This document shows, one piece after another, positions 14,786-22,119 of a DNA stretch of 27,510 nucleotides. The first letter of the stretch is position 1. Every line of letters begins with the position of its first letter. A program made the translations under genes and the position numbers. The DNA is from Candidatus Treponema faecavium. GTDB taxonomy: Bacteria > Spirochaetota > Spirochaetia > Treponematales > Treponemataceae. The notes beneath the pieces are model-generated. The model saw nothing but the letters and a program-made list of their open reading frames with translations. It was not told where the DNA came from and did no database searches. The stretch spans positions 1 through 27,510 of the forward strand of contig DXHG01000161.1 of NCBI GenBank assembly GCA_019113455.1, in the 5' to 3' direction.

Positions 14786-15001
14786 TTTTGCCGATGGCAA
14801 AATTTACATTTGCCATTTATCCGGTAAGAAATTTGCCGACGGCAAACTGAAAATTTGCAATCGGCAAGTGCGCCGCTGGCCATCGGCAAAATTCATGTCT
14901 GATAAATGGCAAAATTTAAATTAGCCATCGGCAAAATAAAATTTAGCCGCCGGCAAATTGTTATTTTTTAAACGGGAAATTTGTCAGCCATCGGCAAATT
15001 G
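14786..15001. repeat. 22-bp-period palindromic (iteron-like) repeat array
   Basis: GGCAA occurs at 14796, 14841, 14863, 14885, 14908, 14930, 14952 and 14993, with a degenerate GGGAA at 14974. Neighbouring units are 22 or 23 bases apart, two helical turns; the first gap is double and the last is 19. Individual units are palindromes (TTTTGCCGATGGCAAAA at 14786-14802, TTTGCCGACGGCAAA at 14832-14846). Units 14786-14936 also pair symmetrically about position 14861: 14786-14798 with 14924-14936 and 14809-14821 with 14901-14913, each 13 bases exact. Linkers are AT-rich. The array lies between two lipoprotein genes read in opposite directions. Confidence 0.85.
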
Positions 15002-15072
15002 CTCAGTCTGTACTTATAAACACCCCTGCCGCCGCCTGCTCAAAGAATACACGCCTGCTTCGCGAACTGGAG

Positions 15073-15118
15073 CCCAGCCGCAGGCTGTCAAAACCCAGGC
15101 CCGCGTGCAGCGCAGAAC
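15073..15118 (+). repeat. Dispersed intergenic repeat R1, third copy
   Basis: CAGCCGCAGGCTG and GTGCAGCGCAGAA occur here in the same order and nearly the same spacing as on the minus strand at 13688-13730. Apart from this repeat and a possible promoter, I see nothing in 15002-15254. Confidence 0.5.
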
Positions 15119-15198
15119 CGTCTGCAGAAAACCCGCTTCTGAAACGGCGTTTTCTCTCCCTTCCCAAAACCGCCGCGCGCGTCATTGTGTTTTTCCGG

Positions 15199-15227
15199 TT
15201 TTAGCCGTATAGTTAGTACAGTATTAT
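15199..15227 (+). promoter_or_regulatory. Possible promoter of the SLH/TPR-like lipoprotein gene
   Basis: TTTTAG (15199-15204) and TATTAT (15222-15227) are separated by 17 bases, with the ATG 28 bases after the -10 box. The -35 match is weak. Confidence 0.35.
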
Positions 15228-15254
15228 ATCCGTCAACGTATACAGGAGAAGCAC

Positions 15255-16367
15255 ATGAAACACCCAGCCGTTTTGCTGCCGGCGCTTATCTGCGCGGCGG
15301 CGTTCTGGTTCAGTTCCTGCGCCGGAGCTCCGGACACGGCAGCGCGCACCGCTTCGGGCGGCGCGCCTGCCTATGAGCAGCAGCTCGCCGCGCTTGACGC
15401 TGCCCGCATCCAGGGCAGCATTGTGCGCGTGGCGCAGATACGGGAGCTTGGCGAAACGCTCGCCGAACTCGCCGAAAACGGGGACATCACGCAGCAAGAC
15501 TACCTCGCGCTCACCGGCAGGCTTGAGCTCATACAGGGACACACGCCGCAGGCCAAACGCAGCTATGAACAGGCGGCAGCACTTTCCGCGCAGAACACAC
15601 AGGTGCAGATTCTTGCAGTCAGGCTTGAGCCTGACCCGCAGGCACGGCTGCTGCGTGCAGAAGAGATCAGGCGCGCAGGCAATACCGATCCCCGCATTGT
15701 CCTTGAGCAGGCGATTGCCGCTTATCAGATGCAGGATTTCCGCCTCGCACAGGCGTATTTTGACGCGGCGCAGGCCCAGCTTGACGGCCCGCTCATAGCC
15801 GCGTACGGCGCGCTCAGAGCGGAAGTACAGGCAGCGCAAACGGCGGACGGCGGCGAAAGCCTGTCGCTTTCAGACTACGCGCAGGCGGCTGAGCTCAGCG
15901 CGCAGGGGATGCTCATGCTCACGCAGTCTGAAACGACGTTTTTGCAGGAATTAACCGGCGTAGAGCTGCTTTCTGCGGAAGCGCTGTACGCGCGCGCACG
16001 GGATGCAGGACTTCTGCCGCAGGCGCTTTCAGGCGGCGGTGAGCGCATCGTTACGAGAGCGCAGTGCGCGCAGTATCTCTGGCAGTTTTACCGCGCGGCG
16101 CACCATATAACCGCCGATTACGCGGCAAAATATCGCACGGCGGCGATTGAACAGCAGAAAGACGGTCTTCAGCCCGCCGCGGACGGTGCGTCCCAGCCGT
16201 ACTCGCCCATTGCAGACGTGGCGTTAGACGCGCCTGAGTTCAGCGCCATAGCAGGCTGCGTTGAAAACCGCATCATGAGCCTTGACGCGCAGGGCTTCTT
16301 TTATCCCGACCGGCCGATAAGCGGCGCAGAGTTTACCGCCGCCGTCAGAGCCGCGCAGGGGCTGTAG
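15255..16367 (+). CDS. Lipoprotein with TPR-like helices and SLH-like C-terminus
   Basis: The 370-residue protein has a lipoprotein signal with lipobox WFSSC (Cys22). Residues about 40-220 are Ala/Gln/Leu-rich helices with TPR-like pairs (ELIQGHTPQAKRSYEQAAAL, then AIAAYQMQDFRLAQAYFDAA). The C-terminal ~110 residues resemble S-layer homology motifs: ERIVTRAQCAQYLWQFYR, then SPIADVALDAPEFSAIAGCV with FFYPDRPISGAEFTAAVRAA, matching the F/Y-x-P...I-x-x-x-E-F SLH ending. SLH domains usually bind cell-wall polymers, so this outer or inner membrane lipoprotein may contact peptidoglycan; that is inference. An AGGAGA site precedes the ATG. No terminator follows, so readthrough into pepT 90 bases on is possible. 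Confidence 0.8.
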   Translation: MKHPAVLLPALICAAAFWFSSCAGAPDTAARTASGGAPAYEQQLAALDAARIQGSIVRVAQIRELGETLAELAENGDITQQDYLALTGRLELIQGHTPQAKRSYEQAAALSAQNTQVQILAVRLEPDPQARLLRAEEIRRAGNTDPRIVLEQAIAAYQMQDFRLAQAYFDAAQAQLDGPLIAAYGALRAEVQAAQTADGGESLSLSDYAQAAELSAQGMLMLTQSETTFLQELTGVELLSAEALYARARDAGLLPQALSGGGERIVTRAQCAQYLWQFYRAAHHITADYAAKYRTAAIEQQKDGLQPAADGASQPYSPIADVALDAPEFSAIAGCVENRIMSLDAQGFFYPDRPISGAEFTAAVRAAQGL

Positions 16368-16457
16368 CCCGCGTGCACACGCACTAAAACCCCGCAGCGG
16401 ACTGCGAGCCCCTGCCCTGCACTCCCCGTTGCAATATTGCGCAAAATATCGTAATGT

Positions 16458-17756
16458 ATGCCAATGATGAAAGAACACAGCACGTACTGTCTTTCAGAAC
16501 ATGCAAAGCGGCAGCTGCGCGAGCGGTTTTTGTCATATGCAGCCGTCTGCACTACGAGCAGCAGTGAGCAGGCAGACAAGGGCGTTATGCCGTCTACGCC
16601 GGGGCAGCGCGAGTTCGCGCGTATGCTGCTTGCAGAACTGCAGGCACTCGGCGCTGACGAGGCATACATCAGCGAATACGGGTATGTCTGCGCGCGTCTT
16701 AAGCCGTCTTCCGGCTGCGAGCACGCGCCCGCTGTCGGACTGTGCGCCCATCTGGACACGTCGGAAGAAGTACCTGCGGGAACGGTACACCCGCGCGTCA
16801 TTGAGCACTATGACGGGAGCGTGATTGCGCTCGGCGGCGGCGCGGTGCTTGATCCTGCCGCCGACGCGGAACTTGCACGCGCGAAAGGCCTTGACATCAT
16901 CACGACTGACGGCACAACGCTGCTCGGCGCAGACGACAAAGCCGGCATTGCAGAAATCATGACGGTGCTTGAGTTTCTTACCGCACAGCCTGACATTCCG
17001 CACGGACCAGTTGAAGTGATATTCTCTCCCGATGAAGAAACCGGCCACGGCATGGATCACGTGCCGCTTGACTGGATACAGGCAAAGCAGTTTTACACGC
17101 TTGACGGCTCAAGCCCGCCTGAAATAGAAACAGAATGTTTTAATGCATATCGCTGCGATGTAACGTTTACCGGCATTGCAGCGCATACCGGTTCTGCACG
17201 TCCGCATATGATCAACGCCGTTTCGATGGCGGCAGATTTTATCACGTCGCTGCCGCGCCACGAGGCGCCCGAAACGACCGACGGCAGGCAGGGCTTTTTT
17301 GCCCCGATGGAAATACAGGGACAGCTCGAGCGCGCCCGCACAACGCTGTATCTGCGCGACTTTTCCGCGGAAGGCATGGAACAGCGCATACAGACAGTGC
17401 GGGCAATCGCTGCGGCAATCCAGGCAAAATACCGCGGAAGCACCGTTTCCGTACAGACGGCAAAACAGTACCTTAATATGAAGCAGACAATCGATGCGCA
17501 TCCGCTTGCAGCGGAGCTTCTCGTACAGGCGGTGCGCACGGCGGGGCTTGAACCGCGCTTTGTGCCGATCCGCGGCGGCACTGACGGCGCACGGCTTGCC
17601 GAAGCCGGTATTCCCTGCCCGAACATATTTACCGGCGGGCATAACTTTCATTCGCGCACAGAATGGGCCTGCATACAGCACATGGAACAGGCGGCGGAAA
17701 CGCTGCTGCAGCTTATCCGCCTGTGGGCGCTCCAGCCCGCAGAGCAGCCGGCGTAA
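16458..17756 (+). CDS. pepT: Peptidase T (tripeptide aminopeptidase)
   Basis: PepT is a cytoplasmic di-zinc M20 peptidase that removes the N-terminal residue from tripeptides. The metal and catalytic residues are visible: HLD (His98, Asp100), GADDKAG (Asp159), DEETG (Glu193, Glu194), TLDGSS (Asp216) and the late GGHNFHS. The segment IETECFNAY matches the PepT-specific region after the third metal ligand. Length (432) is close to the usual ~410. No ribosome site precedes any of the three clustered ATGs (16458, 16464, 16467). A weak TTGCAA-N17-TAATGT (16429-16457) would start transcription near 16464, so a leaderless message is possible. The next gene is 47 bases on. Confidence 0.93.
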   Translation: MPMMKEHSTYCLSEHAKRQLRERFLSYAAVCTTSSSEQADKGVMPSTPGQREFARMLLAELQALGADEAYISEYGYVCARLKPSSGCEHAPAVGLCAHLDTSEEVPAGTVHPRVIEHYDGSVIALGGGAVLDPAADAELARAKGLDIITTDGTTLLGADDKAGIAEIMTVLEFLTAQPDIPHGPVEVIFSPDEETGHGMDHVPLDWIQAKQFYTLDGSSPPEIETECFNAYRCDVTFTGIAAHTGSARPHMINAVSMAADFITSLPRHEAPETTDGRQGFFAPMEIQGQLERARTTLYLRDFSAEGMEQRIQTVRAIAAAIQAKYRGSTVSVQTAKQYLNMKQTIDAHPLAAELLVQAVRTAGLEPRFVPIRGGTDGARLAEAGIPCPNIFTGGHNFHSRTEWACIQHMEQAAETLLQLIRLWALQPAEQPA

Positions 17757-17803
17757 GCACAGCATCGCTTACCGGCATATCACACGATTCAAGGAAAAAA
17801 CAG

Positions 17804-18046
17804 ATGGTATATAAGACTTCAGGAGTCTGTGCAAGAAGCATCAGCTACGAAATCATTGACGGAAAACTGCACAATGTGTCGTTTGTCGGCGGCTGCAACG
17901 GCAACCTGCAGGGAATAGCGCGGCTTGTAGAAGGCATGTCCGTGCAGGAGGCGGTTTCGCGCCTTAAAGGCATACGCTGCGGCCTTAAAAGCACGAGCTG
18001 TCCAGACCAGCTCGCACGTGCGCTTGAACAGGCGGGGACAACATAA
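17804..18046 (+). CDS. Small TSCPD-domain protein
   Basis: This 80-residue protein resembles the stand-alone TSCPD family (TIGR03905-like). It has a beta-strand start (YKTSGVCARSISYEIIDGKL), the VSFVGGCNGNLQGIARLVEG core and the name-giving STSCPDQLARAL near the C-terminus. The related domain ends some adenosylcobalamin-dependent ribonucleotide reductases (NrdJ), where its cysteines take part in metal or thiol chemistry; the role of the free form is unknown. The ATG at 17804 follows AAGGA by eight bases; the longer frame upstream overlaps pepT and is rejected. Its stop overlaps the murA start by one base (TAATG), so murA is translationally coupled to it. Confidence 0.85.
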   Translation: MVYKTSGVCARSISYEIIDGKLHNVSFVGGCNGNLQGIARLVEGMSVQEAVSRLKGIRCGLKSTSCPDQLARALEQAGTT

Positions 18047-19326
18047 TGCACGAATATCATATCGAAGGCGGCTTCCCGATAAAGGGAACCGTGCGCGCAA
18101 GCGGCAATAAAAATGCGGCGCTGCCGTGCATCGCCGCCGCGCTCCTTACCTCGGAGCCGGTGATTCTGCGCAATATTCCGCAGATTGCAGACACGGCGGT
18201 GATGTTTGAAATACTCAGCGCGCTCGGTGCGCGCGTCGAGCAGCTTGAGCCGACCACATGGCGCATACAGGCAGACGGCGCCATTTCTCACGAAATACCG
18301 CAGCCGCTTTCCAAAAAGCTCCGTGCGTCGATACTGTTTGCCGGCCCGCTGCTTGCACGGTGCAAAAAGGCGGTGCTGCCGCCGCCCGGCGGCGACGTTA
18401 TCGGACGGCGCAGGCTTGACACGCATTTTCTTGCGCTTACCGAGCTCGGCGCCCGAGTTGAAGTAAACGGCGTGTTTTCGTTTTCGGCGAACAAGCTCGC
18501 CGGTGCAGACATCTTTCTTGACGAGGCGTCGGTAACGGCGACGGAAAACGCCATCATGGCGGCGGTGCTTGCCGAAGGCGACACGATTATCACGAATGCG
18601 GCAAGTGAACCGCACATTCAGGATCTGTGCAATATGCTCATTTCCATGGGCGCAATTATTACCGGCACCGGAAGCAATATCCTGCGCATCGTCGGCGTTG
18701 AAGAGCTCAGCGGCTGCGACTTTACAATCGGGCCCGACTATATGGAAATCGGCTCGTTTATCGGCCTTGCCGCCGCGACGCGCGGCACCATCACTATCGA
18801 AGGCGTTAACCCGCGCGACATGCGCCCAATAAAGCTCGCATTCGGCAAGCTCGGCATCTCGTGGAAGATTCAGGACAATACGCTGACTGTGCCGCTCGGT
18901 CTGCCGATGAAAGTAAACTGCGATCTCGGCGGCATGATTCCCAAGATAGACGATGCGCCGTGGCCCGGGTTTCCGCCTGACTTAACGAGCATCATGGTCG
19001 TTATCGCGACGCAGGTAGAGGGAACGGTGCTTATTCACGACAAAATGTTTGAATCGCGCATGTTCTTTGTCGATAAGCTTATCGGCATGGGCGCGCGCAT
19101 TACGCTCTGCGACCCGCACCGCGCCGTCGTGTCAGGGCCCTGTATGCTGCACGGCGACAACCTCGTCTCTCCGGACGTGCGCGCCGGCATGGCGATGATC
19201 ATCGCCGCAATGGCCGCACAGGGCGAAAGTGTTATCAGCAACGTCTACCAGGTTGAGCGCGGATATGAACGGCTCACCGAACGCCTGCAGGCGCTTGGCG
19301 CGCATATCAGAAATGTTGAAGCATAG
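18046..19326 (+). CDS. murA: UDP-N-acetylglucosamine 1-carboxyvinyltransferase
   Basis: MurA transfers enolpyruvate from PEP to UDP-GlcNAc, the first committed step of peptidoglycan synthesis. The substrate-binding start (SGNKNAALPCIAAALL, Lys22) and the repeated inside-out barrel pattern (TIGPDYMEIGSFIGLAAATRG, AGMAMIIAA) are clear over 426 residues. At the catalytic loop, where most bacteria have Cys (E. coli Cys115), this protein has Asp117 in PGGDVIGRRRLDTHF. The same Cys-to-Asp change occurs in fosfomycin-insensitive MurA of Mycobacterium, Chlamydia and Borrelia. The gene overlaps the TSCPD gene by one base and is followed by era after 24 bases. Confidence 0.96.
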   Translation: MHEYHIEGGFPIKGTVRASGNKNAALPCIAAALLTSEPVILRNIPQIADTAVMFEILSALGARVEQLEPTTWRIQADGAISHEIPQPLSKKLRASILFAGPLLARCKKAVLPPPGGDVIGRRRLDTHFLALTELGARVEVNGVFSFSANKLAGADIFLDEASVTATENAIMAAVLAEGDTIITNAASEPHIQDLCNMLISMGAIITGTGSNILRIVGVEELSGCDFTIGPDYMEIGSFIGLAAATRGTITIEGVNPRDMRPIKLAFGKLGISWKIQDNTLTVPLGLPMKVNCDLGGMIPKIDDAPWPGFPPDLTSIMVVIATQVEGTVLIHDKMFESRMFFVDKLIGMGARITLCDPHRAVVSGPCMLHGDNLVSPDVRAGMAMIIAAMAAQGESVISNVYQVERGYERLTERLQALGAHIRNVEA

Positions 19327-19350
19327 CGTGTTTTGTGCAGGATGAGGCAT

Positions 19351-20256
19351 ATGACAGATACCGCAGAACAGAAGAAAACCGCCGTCGTCGCCATTATCGG
19401 AAGGCCTTCCGCCGGCAAATCGACATTCCTCAACACGGTATGCGGGCAAAAAGTCTCTATCGTGTCGCCGACGCCGCAGACGACGCGAAACGCCGTGCGC
19501 GGCATCGTAAATACGCCGCGCGGCCAGCTTGTGTTTATCGACACGCCTGGCTATCACCTTTCCGATAAAAAACTCAATCTGCGGCTCAAAGCAGTCGCCG
19601 AGGAGCAGCTTGAAAGCGCCGACGCGGTGCTCTACCTTATAGATTCCACGCGGCCGGCAGGTCCTGAAGAAACGGCTGTTGCAGAGCTTGCCGCACCGTT
19701 TGCTCAGAAGACCGTCGCCGCCGTAAACAAATGCGACCTTGCAGAGGCAGAGCCTGAGAGAGCGCGCGCGTTCGTGCGGCTTTCGTTTCCTTTGCTGCCT
19801 GACGCGCGGCTCTTAAGCATATCGGCGCAGAATGGAGACAACACCGACGCGGTACTTGACGCGCTCTATGAGCTTGCGCCGTACGGGGCTCCCTATTATC
19901 CCGAAGAATACTACACCGACCAGGAAGTGGAGTTCCGCATCGCAGAAATTATCAGGGAACAGACGATAAACCGTCTGCGCGACGAACTGCCGCATGCCGT
20001 CTATGTGCAGATTGCCGACATGCAGCGCAAGCCGGACAGCACCAAGCTGTGGGTGCGCGCGTTCCTGTGCGTTGAAAAAGAAAGCCAGAAAGGCATGGTT
20101 ATCGGCAAAGGGGCGGCGCTCATCAAAGAAATCCGCGTGGAGTCTATCAAGACGCTCAGAAAAATCTTTCCGTACCGCGTGGAACTTGACTTGCAGGTAA
20201 AAGTGGATAAAAACTGGAGACAGCGGGATTCTCTTTTACATAAACTCATCACCTGA
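19351..20256 (+). CDS. era: GTPase Era
   Basis: Era binds the 3' end of 16S rRNA and helps assemble the 30S subunit. The protein (301 residues from the ATG at 19351) has the P-loop GRPSAGKST (17-25; Ser-Ala replaces the usual Asn-Val), TPQTTRN in switch I, DTPG (64-67), NKCD (126-129) and SISAQNG. The C-terminal KH domain has VIGKGAALIKEIRVES and ends with the typical KVDKNWRQRDSLL. Upstream in-frame starts exist at 19333 (TTG) and 19342 (ATG); I chose 19351 because it follows GAGG and gives the usual N-terminus. The next gene begins 16 bases later. Confidence 0.97.
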   Translation: MTDTAEQKKTAVVAIIGRPSAGKSTFLNTVCGQKVSIVSPTPQTTRNAVRGIVNTPRGQLVFIDTPGYHLSDKKLNLRLKAVAEEQLESADAVLYLIDSTRPAGPEETAVAELAAPFAQKTVAAVNKCDLAEAEPERARAFVRLSFPLLPDARLLSISAQNGDNTDAVLDALYELAPYGAPYYPEEYYTDQEVEFRIAEIIREQTINRLRDELPHAVYVQIADMQRKPDSTKLWVRAFLCVEKESQKGMVIGKGAALIKEIRVESIKTLRKIFPYRVELDLQVKVDKNWRQRDSLLHKLIT

Positions 20257-20272
20257 CATAAGGAAGGCTATT

Positions 20273-21124
20273 ATGAACAAAAAAAGCATATACGCTCCGG
20301 CGTGTCTGCTGTGCGCACTCGTGTTTTCAGGGTGCGCCTCCATCTGGTTTACCGGCCCGCGCGGTTCCGCCGACCGGTCCATGCCGGCAGCAGGCACGGT
20401 ATTGCAGACGGGCACGGTTGCGTACATAGAAAACAAGCAGGGCATTTTTGTGCGTCAGTCTGTGGAAGAACAGCAGCAGTATCCGCAGGCAGCGGGAGAA
20501 ATGATCGTGCAGGGAAGCATTGTGCGCGAAAAGTTTGACTTTGCCGTGTTCTTTAAGGAGTTCCTTGATTCCGAAAACTCAAAAGGATATGAATGGAATG
20601 GCTTTATCCGCACGACTGATTTCGAGGCTCCGGCATCCCTGTCGTTTGTCGCGGCGCGCAAAAAGGCGACGCCTGACGAGCAGGAACAGCCGCAGAAAAC
20701 ATATATTATGGAAGCAGGTTCGGCAGGCGAACTTACGATGCAGCTGACCGACCCGTACGGGGATGATTTTCTTGCGCGCGCGCCGTATGAGGCCGCGTCC
20801 TTTGCCCTCCCCGACGGCAGGACATTCCGCCTGTACGCGGCAAAGGAATCAGCGTGGAGCGCGCACGGTAGAGACGCCGATAATCCCGCAGCTGTAGAAG
20901 CGCAGTATCCCAAAACGCCTACCCGCAAACTATACACGCTTGAAGACCAGCTCTTTCAAATTACCGATGATGCAGGCACCGTTATCGCGGATCTGCAGGG
21001 CAGCCTGTATACGATCTACGACACCGCGCCTGCCGACGCCATAGACGGCGTGCAGAGCTTTATCGCCCTGTTCTATACCTGGCAGTGCATCATTGCCGAA
21101 CAAGAAACGGATGTGGGGCTGTAG
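20273..21124 (+). CDS. Lipoprotein, unknown function
   Basis: The 283-residue protein is not recognised. It has a lipoprotein signal with lipobox VFSGC (Cys21), then a short linker and a mixed alpha/beta body. Visible segments include GTVAYIENKQGIFVRQSVEEQ, FFKEFLDSENSKGYEWNGF, and a beta-rich C-terminal half with LPDGRTFRLYAAKES and LFQITDDAGTVIADLQGSLY. No catalytic motif was seen. AAGGAAGG precedes the ATG. It is the last gene of the pepT-murA-era group and is followed by a good terminator. Envelope location follows from the lipobox; anything more would be guesswork. Confidence 0.82.
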   Translation: MNKKSIYAPACLLCALVFSGCASIWFTGPRGSADRSMPAAGTVLQTGTVAYIENKQGIFVRQSVEEQQQYPQAAGEMIVQGSIVREKFDFAVFFKEFLDSENSKGYEWNGFIRTTDFEAPASLSFVAARKKATPDEQEQPQKTYIMEAGSAGELTMQLTDPYGDDFLARAPYEAASFALPDGRTFRLYAAKESAWSAHGRDADNPAAVEAQYPKTPTRKLYTLEDQLFQITDDAGTVIADLQGSLYTIYDTAPADAIDGVQSFIALFYTWQCIIAEQETDVGL

Positions 21125-21168
21125 CACGCCTGATACATAATCCAATAGAAAACAGCAAGCATTGTTTT

Positions 21169-21204
21169 AAAAGCCCTGCAGGCAAACTGCCGCAGGGCTT
21201 TTTT
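21169..21204 (+). terminator. Rho-independent terminator
   Basis: GCCCTGC (21173-21179) pairs with GCAGGGC (21192-21198), with an inner GGC/GCC extension and one bulged A, followed by six T (21199-21204). It lies about 45 bases after the lipoprotein stop. Confidence 0.88.
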
Positions 21205-21440
21205 GCACACCAGCATACGGCAAACCTGCAAGAAAACAGCCGCAAAACAAAACCGTCCGGCAGCAGAACAGTTTCTTTGAGACATAACGAGCCGCTTTTG
21301 CAGCACAGAAAGCGGCTATACAGATTCATAATGACACATAAAACAAAACCATTTTGACACATACAGACACTTTTACTCAGCGAACAGCGCCGCATACCGA
21401 TATGCGGGCGGAATACCGCAGCGCATATTTTGTAAAGCGT

Positions 21441-21490
21441 AAAATATCTGTATATATTGCAATGAGTTATAAAATATGTACAGATATTTT
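21441..21490. promoter_or_regulatory. Long inverted repeat upstream of hsp20
   Basis: AAAATATCTGTA (21441-21452) and TACAGATATTTT (21479-21490) are perfect 12-base arms separated by 26 AT-rich bases. The right arm ends seven bases before the sigma-54-like promoter. It looks like a two-site binding region for a dimeric regulator. A smaller 7-bp inverted repeat lies at 21390-21407. I see no gene in 21205-21602. Confidence 0.6.
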
Positions 21491-21496
21491 CATAAA

Positions 21497-21513
21497 TTGG
21501 CACGCGATATGCG
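21497..21513 (+). promoter_or_regulatory. Sigma-54-type promoter for hsp20
   Basis: TTGGCACGCGATATGCG matches the -24/-12 consensus at 14 of 17 positions. The GG (21499-21500) and GC (21511-21512) pairs are exactly ten bases apart. The expected start site is near 21524, about 80 bases before the hsp20 ATG. Confidence 0.6.
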
Positions 21514-21602
21514 TATATATTCGTGTCCGATAAAAAACGGAACGCATCGCGCGGCCGTTTAAGCGGACACATAACATATACAACATAATTGGAGGCTTTT
21601 AT

Positions 21603-22037
21603 ATGAATTCGTTAGCTTTTTTTAATCCGCGTTTTACGTCAGATCTGTTTGACGTCATCGACCGCAATTTTGCAAGCATGATGCCGACAACGGAAAAATC
21701 CGGCAGTCTGGTTCCCAAAGTGGACGTGCGCGAAACAAAAGACGCCTACATCCTTGATATGGATCTGCCCGGCGTATCTGAAAAGGACGTAGCCATCAAC
21801 CTGAAAGACAAAGTGCTTTCTATTTCTTCCCAGAAAGAGGAAAAAACGGAAGAAAAGAAAGACGGCGAATGGCTTATCCGCGAACGGCGCAGCGCGTCAT
21901 TTGCGCGGCACTTTACGCTGCCCGACGACATTGACGCAGAAAACGTCAGCGCGGAATTCCAGAATGGCGTACTCACCGTGAATATCCCGCGCAAGGCTGA
22001 AACAAAGCCCAAGACGATTGCGATCACGGCAAAATAA
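21603..22037 (+). CDS. Small heat-shock protein, Hsp20/alpha-crystallin family
   Basis: This ATP-independent chaperone holds unfolding proteins. The 144-residue protein has a short hydrophobic N-terminus, the alpha-crystallin domain at about residues 38-130 (VPKVDVRETKDAYILDMDLPGV, then FARHFTLPDDIDAENVSAEF), the conserved GVLTVNIPR and a C-terminal Ile-x-Ile (IAI) used for oligomer assembly. GGAGG lies seven bases before the ATG. It is a single-gene unit: a sigma-54-like promoter and long inverted repeat upstream, a bidirectional terminator downstream. Confidence 0.95.
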   Translation: MNSLAFFNPRFTSDLFDVIDRNFASMMPTTEKSGSLVPKVDVRETKDAYILDMDLPGVSEKDVAINLKDKVLSISSQKEEKTEEKKDGEWLIRERRSASFARHFTLPDDIDAENVSAEFQNGVLTVNIPRKAETKPKTIAITAK

Positions 22038-22065
22038 CGCAGCTGCCTGACACAGCTACAGGCGC

Positions 22066-22105
22066 ATAAAAAAGCTGCCCGAATAGATTCGGGCAGCTTT
22101 TTTAT
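22066..22105. terminator. Bidirectional rho-independent terminator
   Basis: This is a perfect 18-bp stem with a 4-base loop. The core GCTGCCCGAA/TTCGGGCAGC is flanked by six A and six T. It serves both hsp20 (plus) and the liv operon (minus). Confidence 0.94.
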
Positions 22106-22119
22106 TGTCCGCGCATATG

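Noticed and set aside
14786..15001. CRISPR array
   Set aside because: The period is only 22-23 bp with degenerate repeats, the intervening sequence is too short to be spacers, and no cas gene is present.
16429..16464. Firm promoter call for pepT with a leaderless message
   Set aside because: TTGCAA-N17-TAATGT is a weak match and readthrough from the upstream gene is equally likely; kept only as a note in the pepT entry.
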